From: a virus | Reading direction: 5' to 3' (one strand) | DNA length: 21,036 nt | Virus record (IMG/VR): IMGVR_UViG_3300035661_000364 | Location: 1-21,036 of that record | Part shown: positions 8,297-15,399 of the stretch, one piece after another | Layout of the letters: every line of letters starts with the position of its first letter | How positions within the stretch are numbered: the first letter of the stretch is position 1 | Notes under the pieces: model-generated | Databases searched by the model: none | What the model was told of the DNA's origin: nothing | What the model saw: the letters and a program-made list of their open reading frames with translations, nothing else | Made by a program: the position numbers and the translations under genes

Positions 8297-8404
8297 ATGT
8301 CACTATGGATAGACAGTAATAAGCAAGTACATGATGATATGGACGGAGCAGCTTTAGAATTATCAAGCTGGCCTAAAGGCATGACACCTTACACAATGCC
8401 AACA
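8297..8404 (+). repeat. Chaperone N-terminal repeat, copy 1
   Basis: The first 36 codons match 9731-9838 closely, with differences mostly at third codon positions. The last shared segment encodes the Pro-Tyr-Thr-Met-Pro stretch. Confidence 0.8.
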
Positions 8405-8779
8405 CCGACAGCAGCCGAATTGTTAGCAGCGGCACAGCAAACACAACTAGCCGTAATAGATAGTGCATACGTTACCGCTATACAGCAACCAGTCACGTAC
8501 ATGAACACGACATTTCAAGCTGACAAAGATAGTCAGGACTTGATGTTGAAATCCATCAATTGGCTTAAATCAATTGTAGATATCGGGGAAACTATTCCCG
8601 CAGACTTTGGTTGGTGGGACACTACAAACGTTAAGGTACCAATGACTTTAGAACAGTTGCAGGGTCTATACGTAGCAAGTGGTAATATTGCTAATTCTGC
8701 TTTTACTCATAAGCAAGATTTAAAAGCTGCAATACGTGCAGCGACTAAGGTCACAGCCGTGACCAAAATAGTTTGGTAA
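8297..8779 (+). CDS. DUF4376-type fibre-assembly protein for fibre B (160 aa)
   Basis: The N-terminal 36 residues (SLWIDSNKQVHDDMDGAA ...) are nearly the same as in the 170-aa protein at 9731, and the rest diverges. The body has the pattern I recognise for DUF4376. It has a helix, TTFQADKDSQDLML (70-83), DFGWWDTTNVKVPMTLEQLQGLY (103-125), then helical HKQDLKAAIRAA near the end. DUF4376 proteins usually sit next to tail-fibre genes and are treated as fibre-assembly proteins, though that role is based mainly on context. A good AAAGGA ribosome site precedes the ATG. Its 3' end is the homologue of the remnant at 7175-7300. Confidence 0.68.
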   Translation: MSLWIDSNKQVHDDMDGAALELSSWPKGMTPYTMPTPTAAELLAAAQQTQLAVIDSAYVTAIQQPVTYMNTTFQADKDSQDLMLKSINWLKSIVDIGETIPADFGWWDTTNVKVPMTLEQLQGLYVASGNIANSAFTHKQDLKAAIRAATKVTAVTKIVW

Positions 8780-8794
8780 TTACAGGACTTAATA

Positions 8795-9718
8795 ATGACA
8801 ACCTCAATAAGATCAGGAACTAGTGATTGTGCAGTACAGCTTAACGGAGTAGACGCTATCACATTTACAAGTTCTAGTGCAACAGTGGCACAGCCTTTAA
8901 CAGCCCCTTCCGCAACTGCAAGTGGTCAGGTGGTTAATTTAGGTCAGGCAGACATAAGATATTCCAGCTCGATGCCAAACTTCACCGCGTCAACTACATC
9001 AAATCTAATATCCGCATCGCTTGGAGCTGGTAAAATAGATTTTCGTAATGCTGTGTTAACTACTGGTACTCCTATTGAGTACACTATAACTTCTGCATTA
9101 TCACTTGTAATGAATAGTACTGCTATATCCTTGGGTGCAACCTCCGGAGTTTCTACAACTCTTATTTACGCAATCGTTTATGCTGCTGGAGTACCACAAC
9201 TTGCAGTAGCAAATACATCTGGCGGATTGCAGCTTGATGAAACAAACCTGATTACTACAACAACGATTAACTCCGGATCCACTAGTAATAATGTGTGGTA
9301 CTCAACAAGTATAATTTCTGCAGCCTCACCCTATCGTATAGTAGGGCGAGTAGATGCCACATGGACTAGCGGTACTGGTTGGTCTAGTCCTACGTTAGTA
9401 CAACCAGTTGGGGTTGGTGAGGCTTTGGCAGGGTTGAGTAGTCTAGGCTATGGACAGACTTGGAAAAGTGTTACAAGGACTGCCGGGACAACTTATTATA
9501 ATACTACAGGGAAGCCAATTCAAGTACTAGTTATTACTTCCCTAACACAAGACCCGAATCTCTCAATTACTTTATCTGGTCTTGCGTTAACAAATATACT
9601 AACTCAGATGCCTAGCGGAGCTTCAGCCCAGGAAAATTCTACTTTTATAGTACCTCCTGGAGGGTCATACTCTGTCGTAAATAGTAATGGCACTATAACT
9701 TGGTATGAACTTTCTTAA
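8795..9718 (+). CDS. Tail fibre C (307 aa)
   Basis: The third fibre cassette has a short distinct N-terminal segment (1-38, TTSIRSGTSDCAVQLNG) and a linker like that of fibre B (SATASGQVVNLG, 39-50). The shared module follows at 54-211, more diverged here than between A and B. The tip begins SLGYGQTWKSVTR and TTYYNTTGKPIQ (216-243) and ends ITWYELS. It belongs to the same broad tip family as fibre B but diverges strongly along the outer loops. The protein is Ser/Thr-rich and weakly charged. An AGGA lies 11 bases before the ATG. It is paired with the 170-aa gene that follows. Confidence 0.8.
   Translation: MTTSIRSGTSDCAVQLNGVDAITFTSSSATVAQPLTAPSATASGQVVNLGQADIRYSSSMPNFTASTTSNLISASLGAGKIDFRNAVLTTGTPIEYTITSALSLVMNSTAISLGATSGVSTTLIYAIVYAAGVPQLAVANTSGGLQLDETNLITTTTINSGSTSNNVWYSTSIISAASPYRIVGRVDATWTSGTGWSSPTLVQPVGVGEALAGLSSLGYGQTWKSVTRTAGTTYYNTTGKPIQVLVITSLTQDPNLSITLSGLALTNILTQMPSGASAQENSTFIVPPGGSYSVVNSNGTITWYELS
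8954..9427 (+). repeat. Shared fibre module, copy 3 of 3 (158 aa)
   Basis: This is the central module of fibre C, the most diverged copy, yet it has the same length with no gaps. The LQLDETNLITTT and WTSGTGWSSPTLVQPVGVGEA blocks are conserved. Confidence 0.85.
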
Positions 9719-9730
9719 GAGGATAATAAA

Positions 9731-9838
9731 ATGGCACTATGGATAGATAGTAACAATCAAGTACATGACGACATGGATGGTGCAGCTTTAGAATTACCAA
9801 GCTGGCCTAAAGGTATGTCACCTTACACAATGCCAGCA
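9731..9838 (+). repeat. Chaperone N-terminal repeat, copy 2
   Basis: This is the second copy of the 36-codon segment at 8297-8404. Homology ends near the Pro-Tyr-Thr-Met-Pro stretch, after which the two genes are different subtypes. Confidence 0.8.
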
Positions 9839-10243
9839 CCAACAACAGCAGAAATAGTTAATATTGCTAAAGCGTCTAAAATTGCGTCCTTGTCTAAATC
9901 ATGCCAAGACTATATTTATGCAGGGTTTACCTCAAACGCTTTAGGCTCAACATACACCTACCCTGCTAATGATAAAGATCAGACCAATCTAGCAGCTAGA
10001 GTACTTAGCAGTTTGTATCCAAATCTTCCAGCTAGCTGGACTACATCTTTTCTTTGTTGCGATACAAGCGGGGTTTGGGGTTATGTTAGTCACACTGCTG
10101 CCCAAATACAACAAGTAGGTGCTGATGCAAATGCGTATATCGCTTCAGCCTTAGTTAAAAACAACACTTTATCAAGACAGGTAAATGCAATAAACAACAC
10201 ATCCACTACTGCGCTAACAGACCTAGCGGCTATAGTTTGGTAA
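9731..10243 (+). CDS. Fibre-assembly-type protein for fibre C (170 aa)
   Basis: The N-terminal 36 residues repeat those of the 160-aa protein at 8297. The remaining part is of a different subtype. It has KSCQDYIYAGFTSNALG (54-70), a DKDQTNLA segment (83-90), CCDTSGVWGYVSHTAAQIQQVG (114-135), and helices ending in LTDLAAIVW. This C-x-x-x-I-x-x-GF-x-S-x-ALG ... DQ-x-NL ... HT-x-x-Q pattern is common in phage proteins next to fibre genes. It is taken as the assembly partner of fibre C from position. An AGAGGA ribosome site lies 8-13 bases upstream. The swap of body behind a constant N-terminus suggests the constant part does a shared job and the body matches the fibre tip. Confidence 0.66.
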   Translation: MALWIDSNNQVHDDMDGAALELPSWPKGMSPYTMPAPTTAEIVNIAKASKIASLSKSCQDYIYAGFTSNALGSTYTYPANDKDQTNLAARVLSSLYPNLPASWTTSFLCCDTSGVWGYVSHTAAQIQQVGADANAYIASALVKNNTLSRQVNAINNTSTTALTDLAAIVW

Positions 10244-10253
10244 ATAGACTTAA

Positions 10254-10772
10254 ATGATTTATTATTTAATTCTGATGTACGCACTAGCAGACCGTATTCG
10301 AGGCGATGCTTTTCAACCAGTAGTATTCAATTTCAACCATAGACTGTCTGCGTATGTAGTATTAGGGTGGACATTTGCTGCATTAACAGGTCACGTTTTT
10401 GATTACCTCACTTTACCTATTGCTCTTCTTTTAGTTGCAGGTGCTAGTTCAGGCTTGTCAGAACCCTTAGGCGCATTAAACAGTAGTAGACCTATGATTG
10501 TAGAGGAGTTAGAGTGGTGGCAGTTTGGCTGGATGAAAACCAACGCTTTATTGGCTACAACTTTTAGAGGATTAATGTGGGGAGTACCTGTTGCGCTTTT
10601 AACATACTTTGACCATTCCTTGATTTGGGCTTTACCAGCTTTCACTGTAGCAATGCCTGCTGCTGTTTTAATTAGTAGACAGTGGTTAAAATCAGACTGG
10701 CAGTACATGGAATTTATCAGAGGTTTTATTGCTGCTTCCTTATTCGTTTACTTTAAATCTTTAGGAGTTTAA
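10254..10772 (+). CDS. Multi-pass membrane protein of unknown function (172 aa)
   Basis: I do not recognise a named family. Hydrophobic segments are visible near residues 31-48, 51-66, 101-117, 122-140 and 156-167, so four or five membrane helices are likely. A conserved-looking N-terminal ALADRIRGD motif (10-18) and an EELEWWQFGW loop (84-93) lie between them. There is no signal peptide apart from the hydrophobic start. It follows fibre cassette C by 10 bases and is followed at two bases by a second membrane gene, so the two may act together in the host membrane. Possible roles are holin-like or antiholin activity, superinfection exclusion or virion-membrane contact. The sequence does not choose among them. 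Confidence 0.6.
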   Translation: MIYYLILMYALADRIRGDAFQPVVFNFNHRLSAYVVLGWTFAALTGHVFDYLTLPIALLLVAGASSGLSEPLGALNSSRPMIVEELEWWQFGWMKTNALLATTFRGLMWGVPVALLTYFDHSLIWALPAFTVAMPAAVLISRQWLKSDWQYMEFIRGFIAASLFVYFKSLGV

Positions 10773-10774
10773 AA

Positions 10775-11140
10775 ATGAAATCAGTTTACTTATTAGCCTC
10801 AATACCATTTTTAGTAACAGCAACGTGGATCTTCTACTTAGCTCTTATGAACCTGGTGGCACACAGAGATAAATTAAACTGGGCAGCTTGGTTGCTCGCA
10901 GGCCCTACTTTAGTAGTAGGTCTTATTTTTGACTTTTTACTAAACATGATTGTCGGCTCAATATTATTCCTTGAACTTCCGCAATACCAGAATAAGGAAT
11001 GGCTATTCACTACTAGGGTTTCCAGACACAAGTATGTTGACCCTGCAGATAGCTGGAGAGAGAAACTGGCATTCTTTATTTGCACTACTTTACTAGACCC
11101 ATTTTCTCCTACAGGTAGGCACTGCAATCCCCCATCCTGA
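10775..11140 (+). CDS. Phage membrane protein with C-terminal LLDPFSPTGRHC motif (121 aa)
   Basis: Two long hydrophobic stretches (about 7-29 and 35-68) are followed by a basic, soluble tail. It ends in a short segment, TLLDPFSPTGRHC (105-117). I recall this combination of a membrane hairpin, a short TxRxSRH segment (here TTRVSRH) and an LLDPFxPxGxHC end from small uncharacterised proteins in tail and lysis regions of proteobacterial phages. No function is known to me. The Cys and His at the end could bind metal. An AGGAG ribosome site sits ten bases before the ATG, inside the end of the upstream membrane gene. Confidence 0.62.
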   Translation: MKSVYLLASIPFLVTATWIFYLALMNLVAHRDKLNWAAWLLAGPTLVVGLIFDFLLNMIVGSILFLELPQYQNKEWLFTTRVSRHKYVDPADSWREKLAFFICTTLLDPFSPTGRHCNPPS

Positions 11141-11155
11141 GATTAAAATAGACTT

Positions 11156-11602
11156 ATGAAAACTATTCCTGAGAATGAGCATGAGCTACACGAAACTATA
11201 GTAATAGACATTTACTATCCGGATCACCCACCTAGAACAGAGTCTCCTGTCTTTATTGCTACTAAGAAACATTGGCACGCTGAGAAAGCTACTTGTGACG
11301 TCTGCGGCTCTACTGAGAAAGTAGAAATTCATCACAAGTTCATTGAGTGGGCTGACTCGGATGGCGTGGATTGGGATAAGGTTAAAAAATTTCACCCAGA
11401 CTTTGACTGGGCTAATTACAAAAATCCTGAGGACTTTGTAGACTCGATCTACAACACAGAGCCTTTATGCGAGAAGCATCACAGAGGCCCATCCCCTCAT
11501 GGAAAACATTTCACCCCAGAACCAATCTGGAATATGCAGAAATATAAATTGGACAGTTTTGTGTATTGTCCAGATGAGATAAAAGATAAGGAAAATAAAT
11601 GA
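11156..11602 (+). CDS. HNH-type zinc-binding protein, putative endonuclease (148 aa)
   Basis: It has an HNH-like arrangement. C47-x2-C50 forms one half of a zinc site, followed by EIHH (H59, H60). After a long acidic and aromatic insertion (WADSDGVDWDKV ... PDFDW, 65-85) come N100 and LCEKHH (C105, H108, H109). C47, C50, C105 and H108 could bind structural zinc, while H59 or H60, N100 and H109 fit the catalytic triad of HNH nucleases. The C-terminus has HGKHFTPEPIW (115-125), seen in related phage proteins as I recall. The gene sits between membrane and structural genes, not near a terminase, so a packaging role is less obvious. It has only a weak ribosome site, and its stop overlaps the next start (ATGA). 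Confidence 0.65.
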   Translation: MKTIPENEHELHETIVIDIYYPDHPPRTESPVFIATKKHWHAEKATCDVCGSTEKVEIHHKFIEWADSDGVDWDKVKKFHPDFDWANYKNPEDFVDSIYNTEPLCEKHHRGPSPHGKHFTPEPIWNMQKYKLDSFVYCPDEIKDKENK

Positions 11603-11925
11603 GTACCGTAGTTTTTACAAACCCTAGTGTAGCCAGAGAAACGGATACTATGTCGGGCGGTTGGATCGCACCTTCTTACTTATTAGATTCTACACCTGTC
11701 CCCGTTCCTATGGCAGGGGCGCCTTTACCATGTACTATAACTTTGTTTCCATATTCGGGAGATACATTATCACTAGAAACCAGTTTTGATAACGGCGTAA
11801 CTTGGGAATATGTAGTGCAATCAACTATTATAAAACAAACAAGCGTACTTATATCCGGATGCTCTACTATTAGAATAACTAAAGTATCTGGCTCCTCTGT
11901 ACTATCCTACTTTACGGTGTGCTAA
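11599..11925 (+). CDS. Small beta-rich structural protein (108 aa)
   Basis: I do not recognise it by name. The protein is Ser/Thr/Val-rich. It contains a SLETSFDNGVTWEYVV strand-turn-strand (about 57-72) of the type S-x-D-x-G-x-x-W, often seen in beta-sandwich domains of phage surface proteins. It overlaps the HNH gene by four bases (ATGA) and is followed two bases after its stop by a protein of similar size and pattern. The pair may be decoration or adaptor proteins for the large protein at 12294, which is inferred from position. Confidence 0.58.
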   Translation: MSTVVFTNPSVARETDTMSGGWIAPSYLLDSTPVPVPMAGAPLPCTITLFPYSGDTLSLETSFDNGVTWEYVVQSTIIKQTSVLISGCSTIRITKVSGSSVLSYFTVC

Positions 11926-11927
11926 TT

Positions 11928-12290
11928 ATGAACCCTACTGTCTTACAAACCTCAATACTCTCTACTCCTGTATTTTTTAGCCTAGATCCAGCTACTGCTA
12001 CACCATCAGCATCCTACGCATTTAATAACGGCCACAGCCCCTTTGTTTCTGTCGTCCTTCAGATGATTGGAACTGGGACTATAAGTGGGATTATAGACGT
12101 AGAAGTCTCTTTGGATAACTTGATATGGGTCACAGCTACACAAGATACATACCTTAGATCCTACCTATCAAGCGCTTCAGGAATAGCAATAGCCTCTATT
12201 AGCTTAGCATCACCTTGGTTATACATAAGAGTGCGTTCTTCTTCTCTAGTAGGAACTATAACCTCTTTATCAGTTCAAACTTTAGGATAA
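11928..12290 (+). CDS. Small beta-rich structural protein (120 aa)
   Basis: The reading frame opens with a GTG at 11919, but that lies inside the previous gene. The ATG at 11928, two bases after the previous stop, is the better start. The protein has a VEVSLDNLIWVTATQ segment that parallels the SFDNGVTW segment of the upstream neighbour, and a C-terminal WLYIRVRSSS strand. The two are probably members of the same beta-sandwich group, although overall identity is low. No signal peptide or catalytic motif is visible. It precedes the 806-aa candidate hydrolase by three bases. Confidence 0.56.
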   Translation: MNPTVLQTSILSTPVFFSLDPATATPSASYAFNNGHSPFVSVVLQMIGTGTISGIIDVEVSLDNLIWVTATQDTYLRSYLSSASGIAIASISLASPWLYIRVRSSSLVGTITSLSVQTLG

Positions 12291-12293
12291 TAC

Positions 12294-14714
12294 ATGTCTA
12301 CGAAAAAAGCTTCTGGTGTAGGTAGTTCCTGGAAAGATGATAAGGGCGTAACCTTATACCCTTCAGTATATGTGCCATTTAATGAGTGTGATGAGACTTT
12401 ACATAGTAATTACGTACCTAGTGCCATAGGCAGGACCACTATGACGTGTGGGTCCTCTGATAAAGTAATAGAGCCGACTACCAATAGAGTTTATTATTCT
12501 GGATCTACGGTTCAAAATAGATTTGTTTTTGGAAATGTTATAGGAGGGACTAACCCAACCTCATACCATGACTTAGTATTATCACCCGCCGCAAATATAG
12601 GAAAGTTTATAGTAATAGCTTTGAAAATAAAAATAACCCCAGCACCTTCTACTTTTACTACAGTTATTTTCTTCAATGGTTATGTAACAGCAGCTGGCAC
12701 AGGTGGCCTTTCTCTAGACTTCAAATCTGGCACTACAGATGCCGTAAATCAATTTAGGCATGGTATACGATATTCAGGATCTGGGACCACTATATATGAT
12801 AGCTCTGCAACAGGCCCGTGGTGGCAGAGCGGGGTGTGGAGTGACATGTATCTTATATATAACCCTTCTGATGCGAATACTCTCAACATAAAACTATTTA
12901 TGGCAGACTCGACTGGAGTGTTAGTAAATTCCGGATCCCCCATCCTATCTTTATCTAAAATTGGGGCTATACCTAATCTACACTACGATGGTATTAGTAC
13001 CATCTTAGGGTACAATGGCGGGTGTCCTCTAGAAGTCAAAGACTTTGTAGCTTACGTGGATAATACAGATCCTACTATTAATGGGAATTTAACAAACTTA
13101 CTAAACTGGAGAGCTAGGCCCAATAATGATTTTCAGTTTCCAGATTTCTTGCGTAAACCCTCCAAGTCTATAGTGAAGCCTACCAGGGGGAAAGGCGGTT
13201 TTAAAGTTGGGTATTACTGTTCAGATTCTCCCATAGATGGCTCGGCAGGTAGAACTATAAATGATCAATATTCCTTCTGGCAGAAATGGGGGGTTCAAGA
13301 TTACGCATTTAGAGGGTTGCATATAGGGATGGGTATAGCTGCATTTCAGCCTACTGCAGGAGTATATAACACAGCCGACTTATCAGCCTTAGCAACATGG
13401 CTGTCCAGTAGAGGAATAGGTCTTAAAATTATGCTTCAAGATCAAACCTATTCCAACATAAATGAGATGCCTACTCATTTCCCCTATTGGACGGTAAATG
13501 TGGCATCTCCTCAAAGAATAGGCACTATATGGGATGACATTGAAAATCTAGATGTAGATGCATGGCTGCAAAATCCTACTCAATTCGATACGTATAATAG
13601 CGCATTAGCATCCAATGGGACGTACAGGATGTTCCACCACGTCTATACTTTACTAAAAACTCTTAAGTCATTCTCTTGTTTCGAAGGAGTGACTCTAGCA
13701 GAAACCGCAGGGTCAGCATACATCACTACAGATACTTTAGTGAATGGTGTAAGTAATCCCGTAGGCATATATGGTATAACTGATACCAATGGAGTATATA
13801 TACTAGGTAAGATTTATAGTAGACAGCGTCAGTTAATGTATTATGATAAGATGATGAAATTTATCTCAGGATACCTTAATAGTTTTAATAGAACAGACGT
13901 TACTAAGTCTATTCAGATAAACTATATGAGGGGTGGAATTATTAGTAATTATTCTGGATTCACTCAGTCCGGAAGCACTTTAACTAAAACTTCTCATGGT
14001 CTAGTTTCTGGAAGAGGCCTATACTTACTACATGGTTCTTATAACTCAGGAATATCTATGGGTTTAGCCTATGATACTCTATATTATGTAGTAGGGGCTA
14101 CTACTGACACTCTACAACTTAGCTTAACAGTTGGTGGAACCCCTATTTCTCTAAAGACGGTTAGCGACCCCAACCAGTTATACTTGCAAGATATAAACTC
14201 TTATATAGAGCTGGAACTATGCAAGGCCAGAGTACCCTCTTCTTGTAATGGGTTTAGTCTTCAGGAGCCCACTAGAGAAGTATTTACTTTAATAAATAGC
14301 TGTCGTAAGTATGGATTTGGTCTAAGTGGCCCAGACATAACTACAGCAGGAATAGAGAATCCAGCGTATGGTGAGAATGGGGCTGCAAGCATATCTCCTG
14401 TACAGATAAGGTTGGAGGCTTTAACAGGCACTGGATTCTTTAAAGGGTTAGGTCCCCTGGTAGGTATGGAGATACAAGCTCAAACATCTGCTTATACTAC
14501 AGCATACCCCACGGGCTCAACTAATATGGATACACTCATATCCAATCATGGTAGTACGGCATCAGGGTATATTTCTGCTGATCAAAGTAACACATATGCC
14601 ATTCATAGATTAAAGGTAGACTCTATAGTGTGGATTTTAAATCAAGCATACACGGAGAAGGCATTACCTGCCGTGTACGACGCTATTAGAAAACATAATT
14701 TAACGAAAGTTTAA
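12294..14714 (+). CDS. Putative tail-associated glycoside hydrolase (lectin-like + TIM-barrel-like), 806 aa
   Basis: Residues about 20-260 look like a concanavalin-type beta-sandwich. It has paired strands such as FIVIALKIKI, GLSLDFKSG and MYLIYNP, and ends with DFVAYVDNTDP. Residues about 303-545 and 625-800 look like alternating strands and helices of a TIM-barrel hydrolase. They contain FKVGYY, WGVQDYAFRG, a helix and GIGLKIMLQDQTY, then FEGVTLAETAG with E470, YGFGLSGPDI, and PLVGMEIQAQ with E726. E470 after a hydrophobic strand fits the acid/base Glu on strand 4 of clan GH-A, and E726 fits the nucleophile on strand 7. This is a reading from pattern, not proof. Residues about 553-622 form an inserted domain (SGSTLTKTSHGLVSG...) like the two repeats of the baseplate J-like protein. 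A role in cutting host surface polysaccharide is inferred. Confidence 0.6.
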   Translation: MSTKKASGVGSSWKDDKGVTLYPSVYVPFNECDETLHSNYVPSAIGRTTMTCGSSDKVIEPTTNRVYYSGSTVQNRFVFGNVIGGTNPTSYHDLVLSPAANIGKFIVIALKIKITPAPSTFTTVIFFNGYVTAAGTGGLSLDFKSGTTDAVNQFRHGIRYSGSGTTIYDSSATGPWWQSGVWSDMYLIYNPSDANTLNIKLFMADSTGVLVNSGSPILSLSKIGAIPNLHYDGISTILGYNGGCPLEVKDFVAYVDNTDPTINGNLTNLLNWRARPNNDFQFPDFLRKPSKSIVKPTRGKGGFKVGYYCSDSPIDGSAGRTINDQYSFWQKWGVQDYAFRGLHIGMGIAAFQPTAGVYNTADLSALATWLSSRGIGLKIMLQDQTYSNINEMPTHFPYWTVNVASPQRIGTIWDDIENLDVDAWLQNPTQFDTYNSALASNGTYRMFHHVYTLLKTLKSFSCFEGVTLAETAGSAYITTDTLVNGVSNPVGIYGITDTNGVYILGKIYSRQRQLMYYDKMMKFISGYLNSFNRTDVTKSIQINYMRGGIISNYSGFTQSGSTLTKTSHGLVSGRGLYLLHGSYNSGISMGLAYDTLYYVVGATTDTLQLSLTVGGTPISLKTVSDPNQLYLQDINSYIELELCKARVPSSCNGFSLQEPTREVFTLINSCRKYGFGLSGPDITTAGIENPAYGENGAASISPVQIRLEALTGTGFFKGLGPLVGMEIQAQTSAYTTAYPTGSTNMDTLISNHGSTASGYISADQSNTYAIHRLKVDSIVWILNQAYTEKALPAVYDAIRKHNLTKV

Positions 14715-14715
14715 T

Positions 14716-15399
14716 ATGAACTTTAATGACGCCTTCCTTTATGCAATGAAATCCGAGTGTGGTCCAGACTTCAACCCTGAAGACTTGGCTACAATTGACG
14801 GAGATATTTCTACTCCTACAAACCGAAAGAAGTGTGGGTATGTAAATAATCCAAAAGACCCAGGAGGTGAAACCAAATTCGGTATAGCTTCCAAGGCATA
14901 CCCCCACGTAGACATCAAAAGCTTAAACATGCAAGAGGCTAAAGACATCTATGAAAGAGACTTCTGGAAAGGTTGTGGTTGTGATGTACTACAAGACCCT
15001 ATTGCCTTACAAGTCTTTGATGCTTCTCTGAATAATGGCCCAGGTAATGCCTCTAGGTTTCTCCAAAGAGCACTAGGTGTTGCAGACGACGGACACATTG
15101 GACCTATTACAAGAAAAGTACTAGCTACAGCAGAGCCACACATTTTAGCTATTAAGTTTGACGCAGAGAGACTTCTGTTCTTTACCAAGCTTAGTACCTG
15201 GCCTACTTTCGGGGCAGGATGGGCAAATAGAATAGCTTTCAACCTAGAGGTTGTCAGTAAGAGTTGTAACTCAGAGCTGGCTAGTTTATTAATGCAAGCT
15301 TCTGTTAATATTAAATCTAACACTAAGTCTGCTACATGGAGTACTAAAGGTATTGGTATTTGTAGAGCTTGGGTTACTAAACTACAGGGAGTTAAATAG
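14716..15399 (+). CDS. Endolysin, GH108-type muramidase with C-terminal peptidoglycan-binding domain (227 aa)
   Basis: It cleaves peptidoglycan at the end of infection. The GH108 core is clear: GYVNNPKDPGGETKFGIA (41-58), then a helix with EAKDIYERDFW (74-84). The typical catalytic Glu lies in an EGGY motif directly before the NDP segment. Here that place reads KKCGY, and the likely equivalent is E14 (MKSECG), separated by a roughly 25-residue insertion. This split arrangement is one I recall from other phage lysozymes. Residues 100-140 (FDASLNNGPGNASRFLQRAL, then DDGHIGP) fit the PG_binding_3 domain that follows GH108. There is no signal peptide, so release depends on a holin, probably the next gene, which starts right after the stop. 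Confidence 0.87.
   Translation: MNFNDAFLYAMKSECGPDFNPEDLATIDGDISTPTNRKKCGYVNNPKDPGGETKFGIASKAYPHVDIKSLNMQEAKDIYERDFWKGCGCDVLQDPIALQVFDASLNNGPGNASRFLQRALGVADDGHIGPITRKVLATAEPHILAIKFDAERLLFFTKLSTWPTFGAGWANRIAFNLEVVSKSCNSELASLLMQASVNIKSNTKSATWSTKGIGICRAWVTKLQGVK

Noticed and set aside
5922-9427. Diversity-generating retroelement with variable repeats
   Set aside because: The three fibre copies differ at scattered positions of all base types, and no reverse transcriptase gene or template repeat is visible in the window.
11919-11927. GTG start at 11919
   Set aside because: It overlaps the preceding coding end, whereas the ATG at 11928 is just after that stop.
14716-14850. Endolysin inactivated by loss of its catalytic Glu
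   Set aside because: E14 gives a plausible equivalent with an insertion between it and the NDP-like motif, and the rest of the enzyme is intact.
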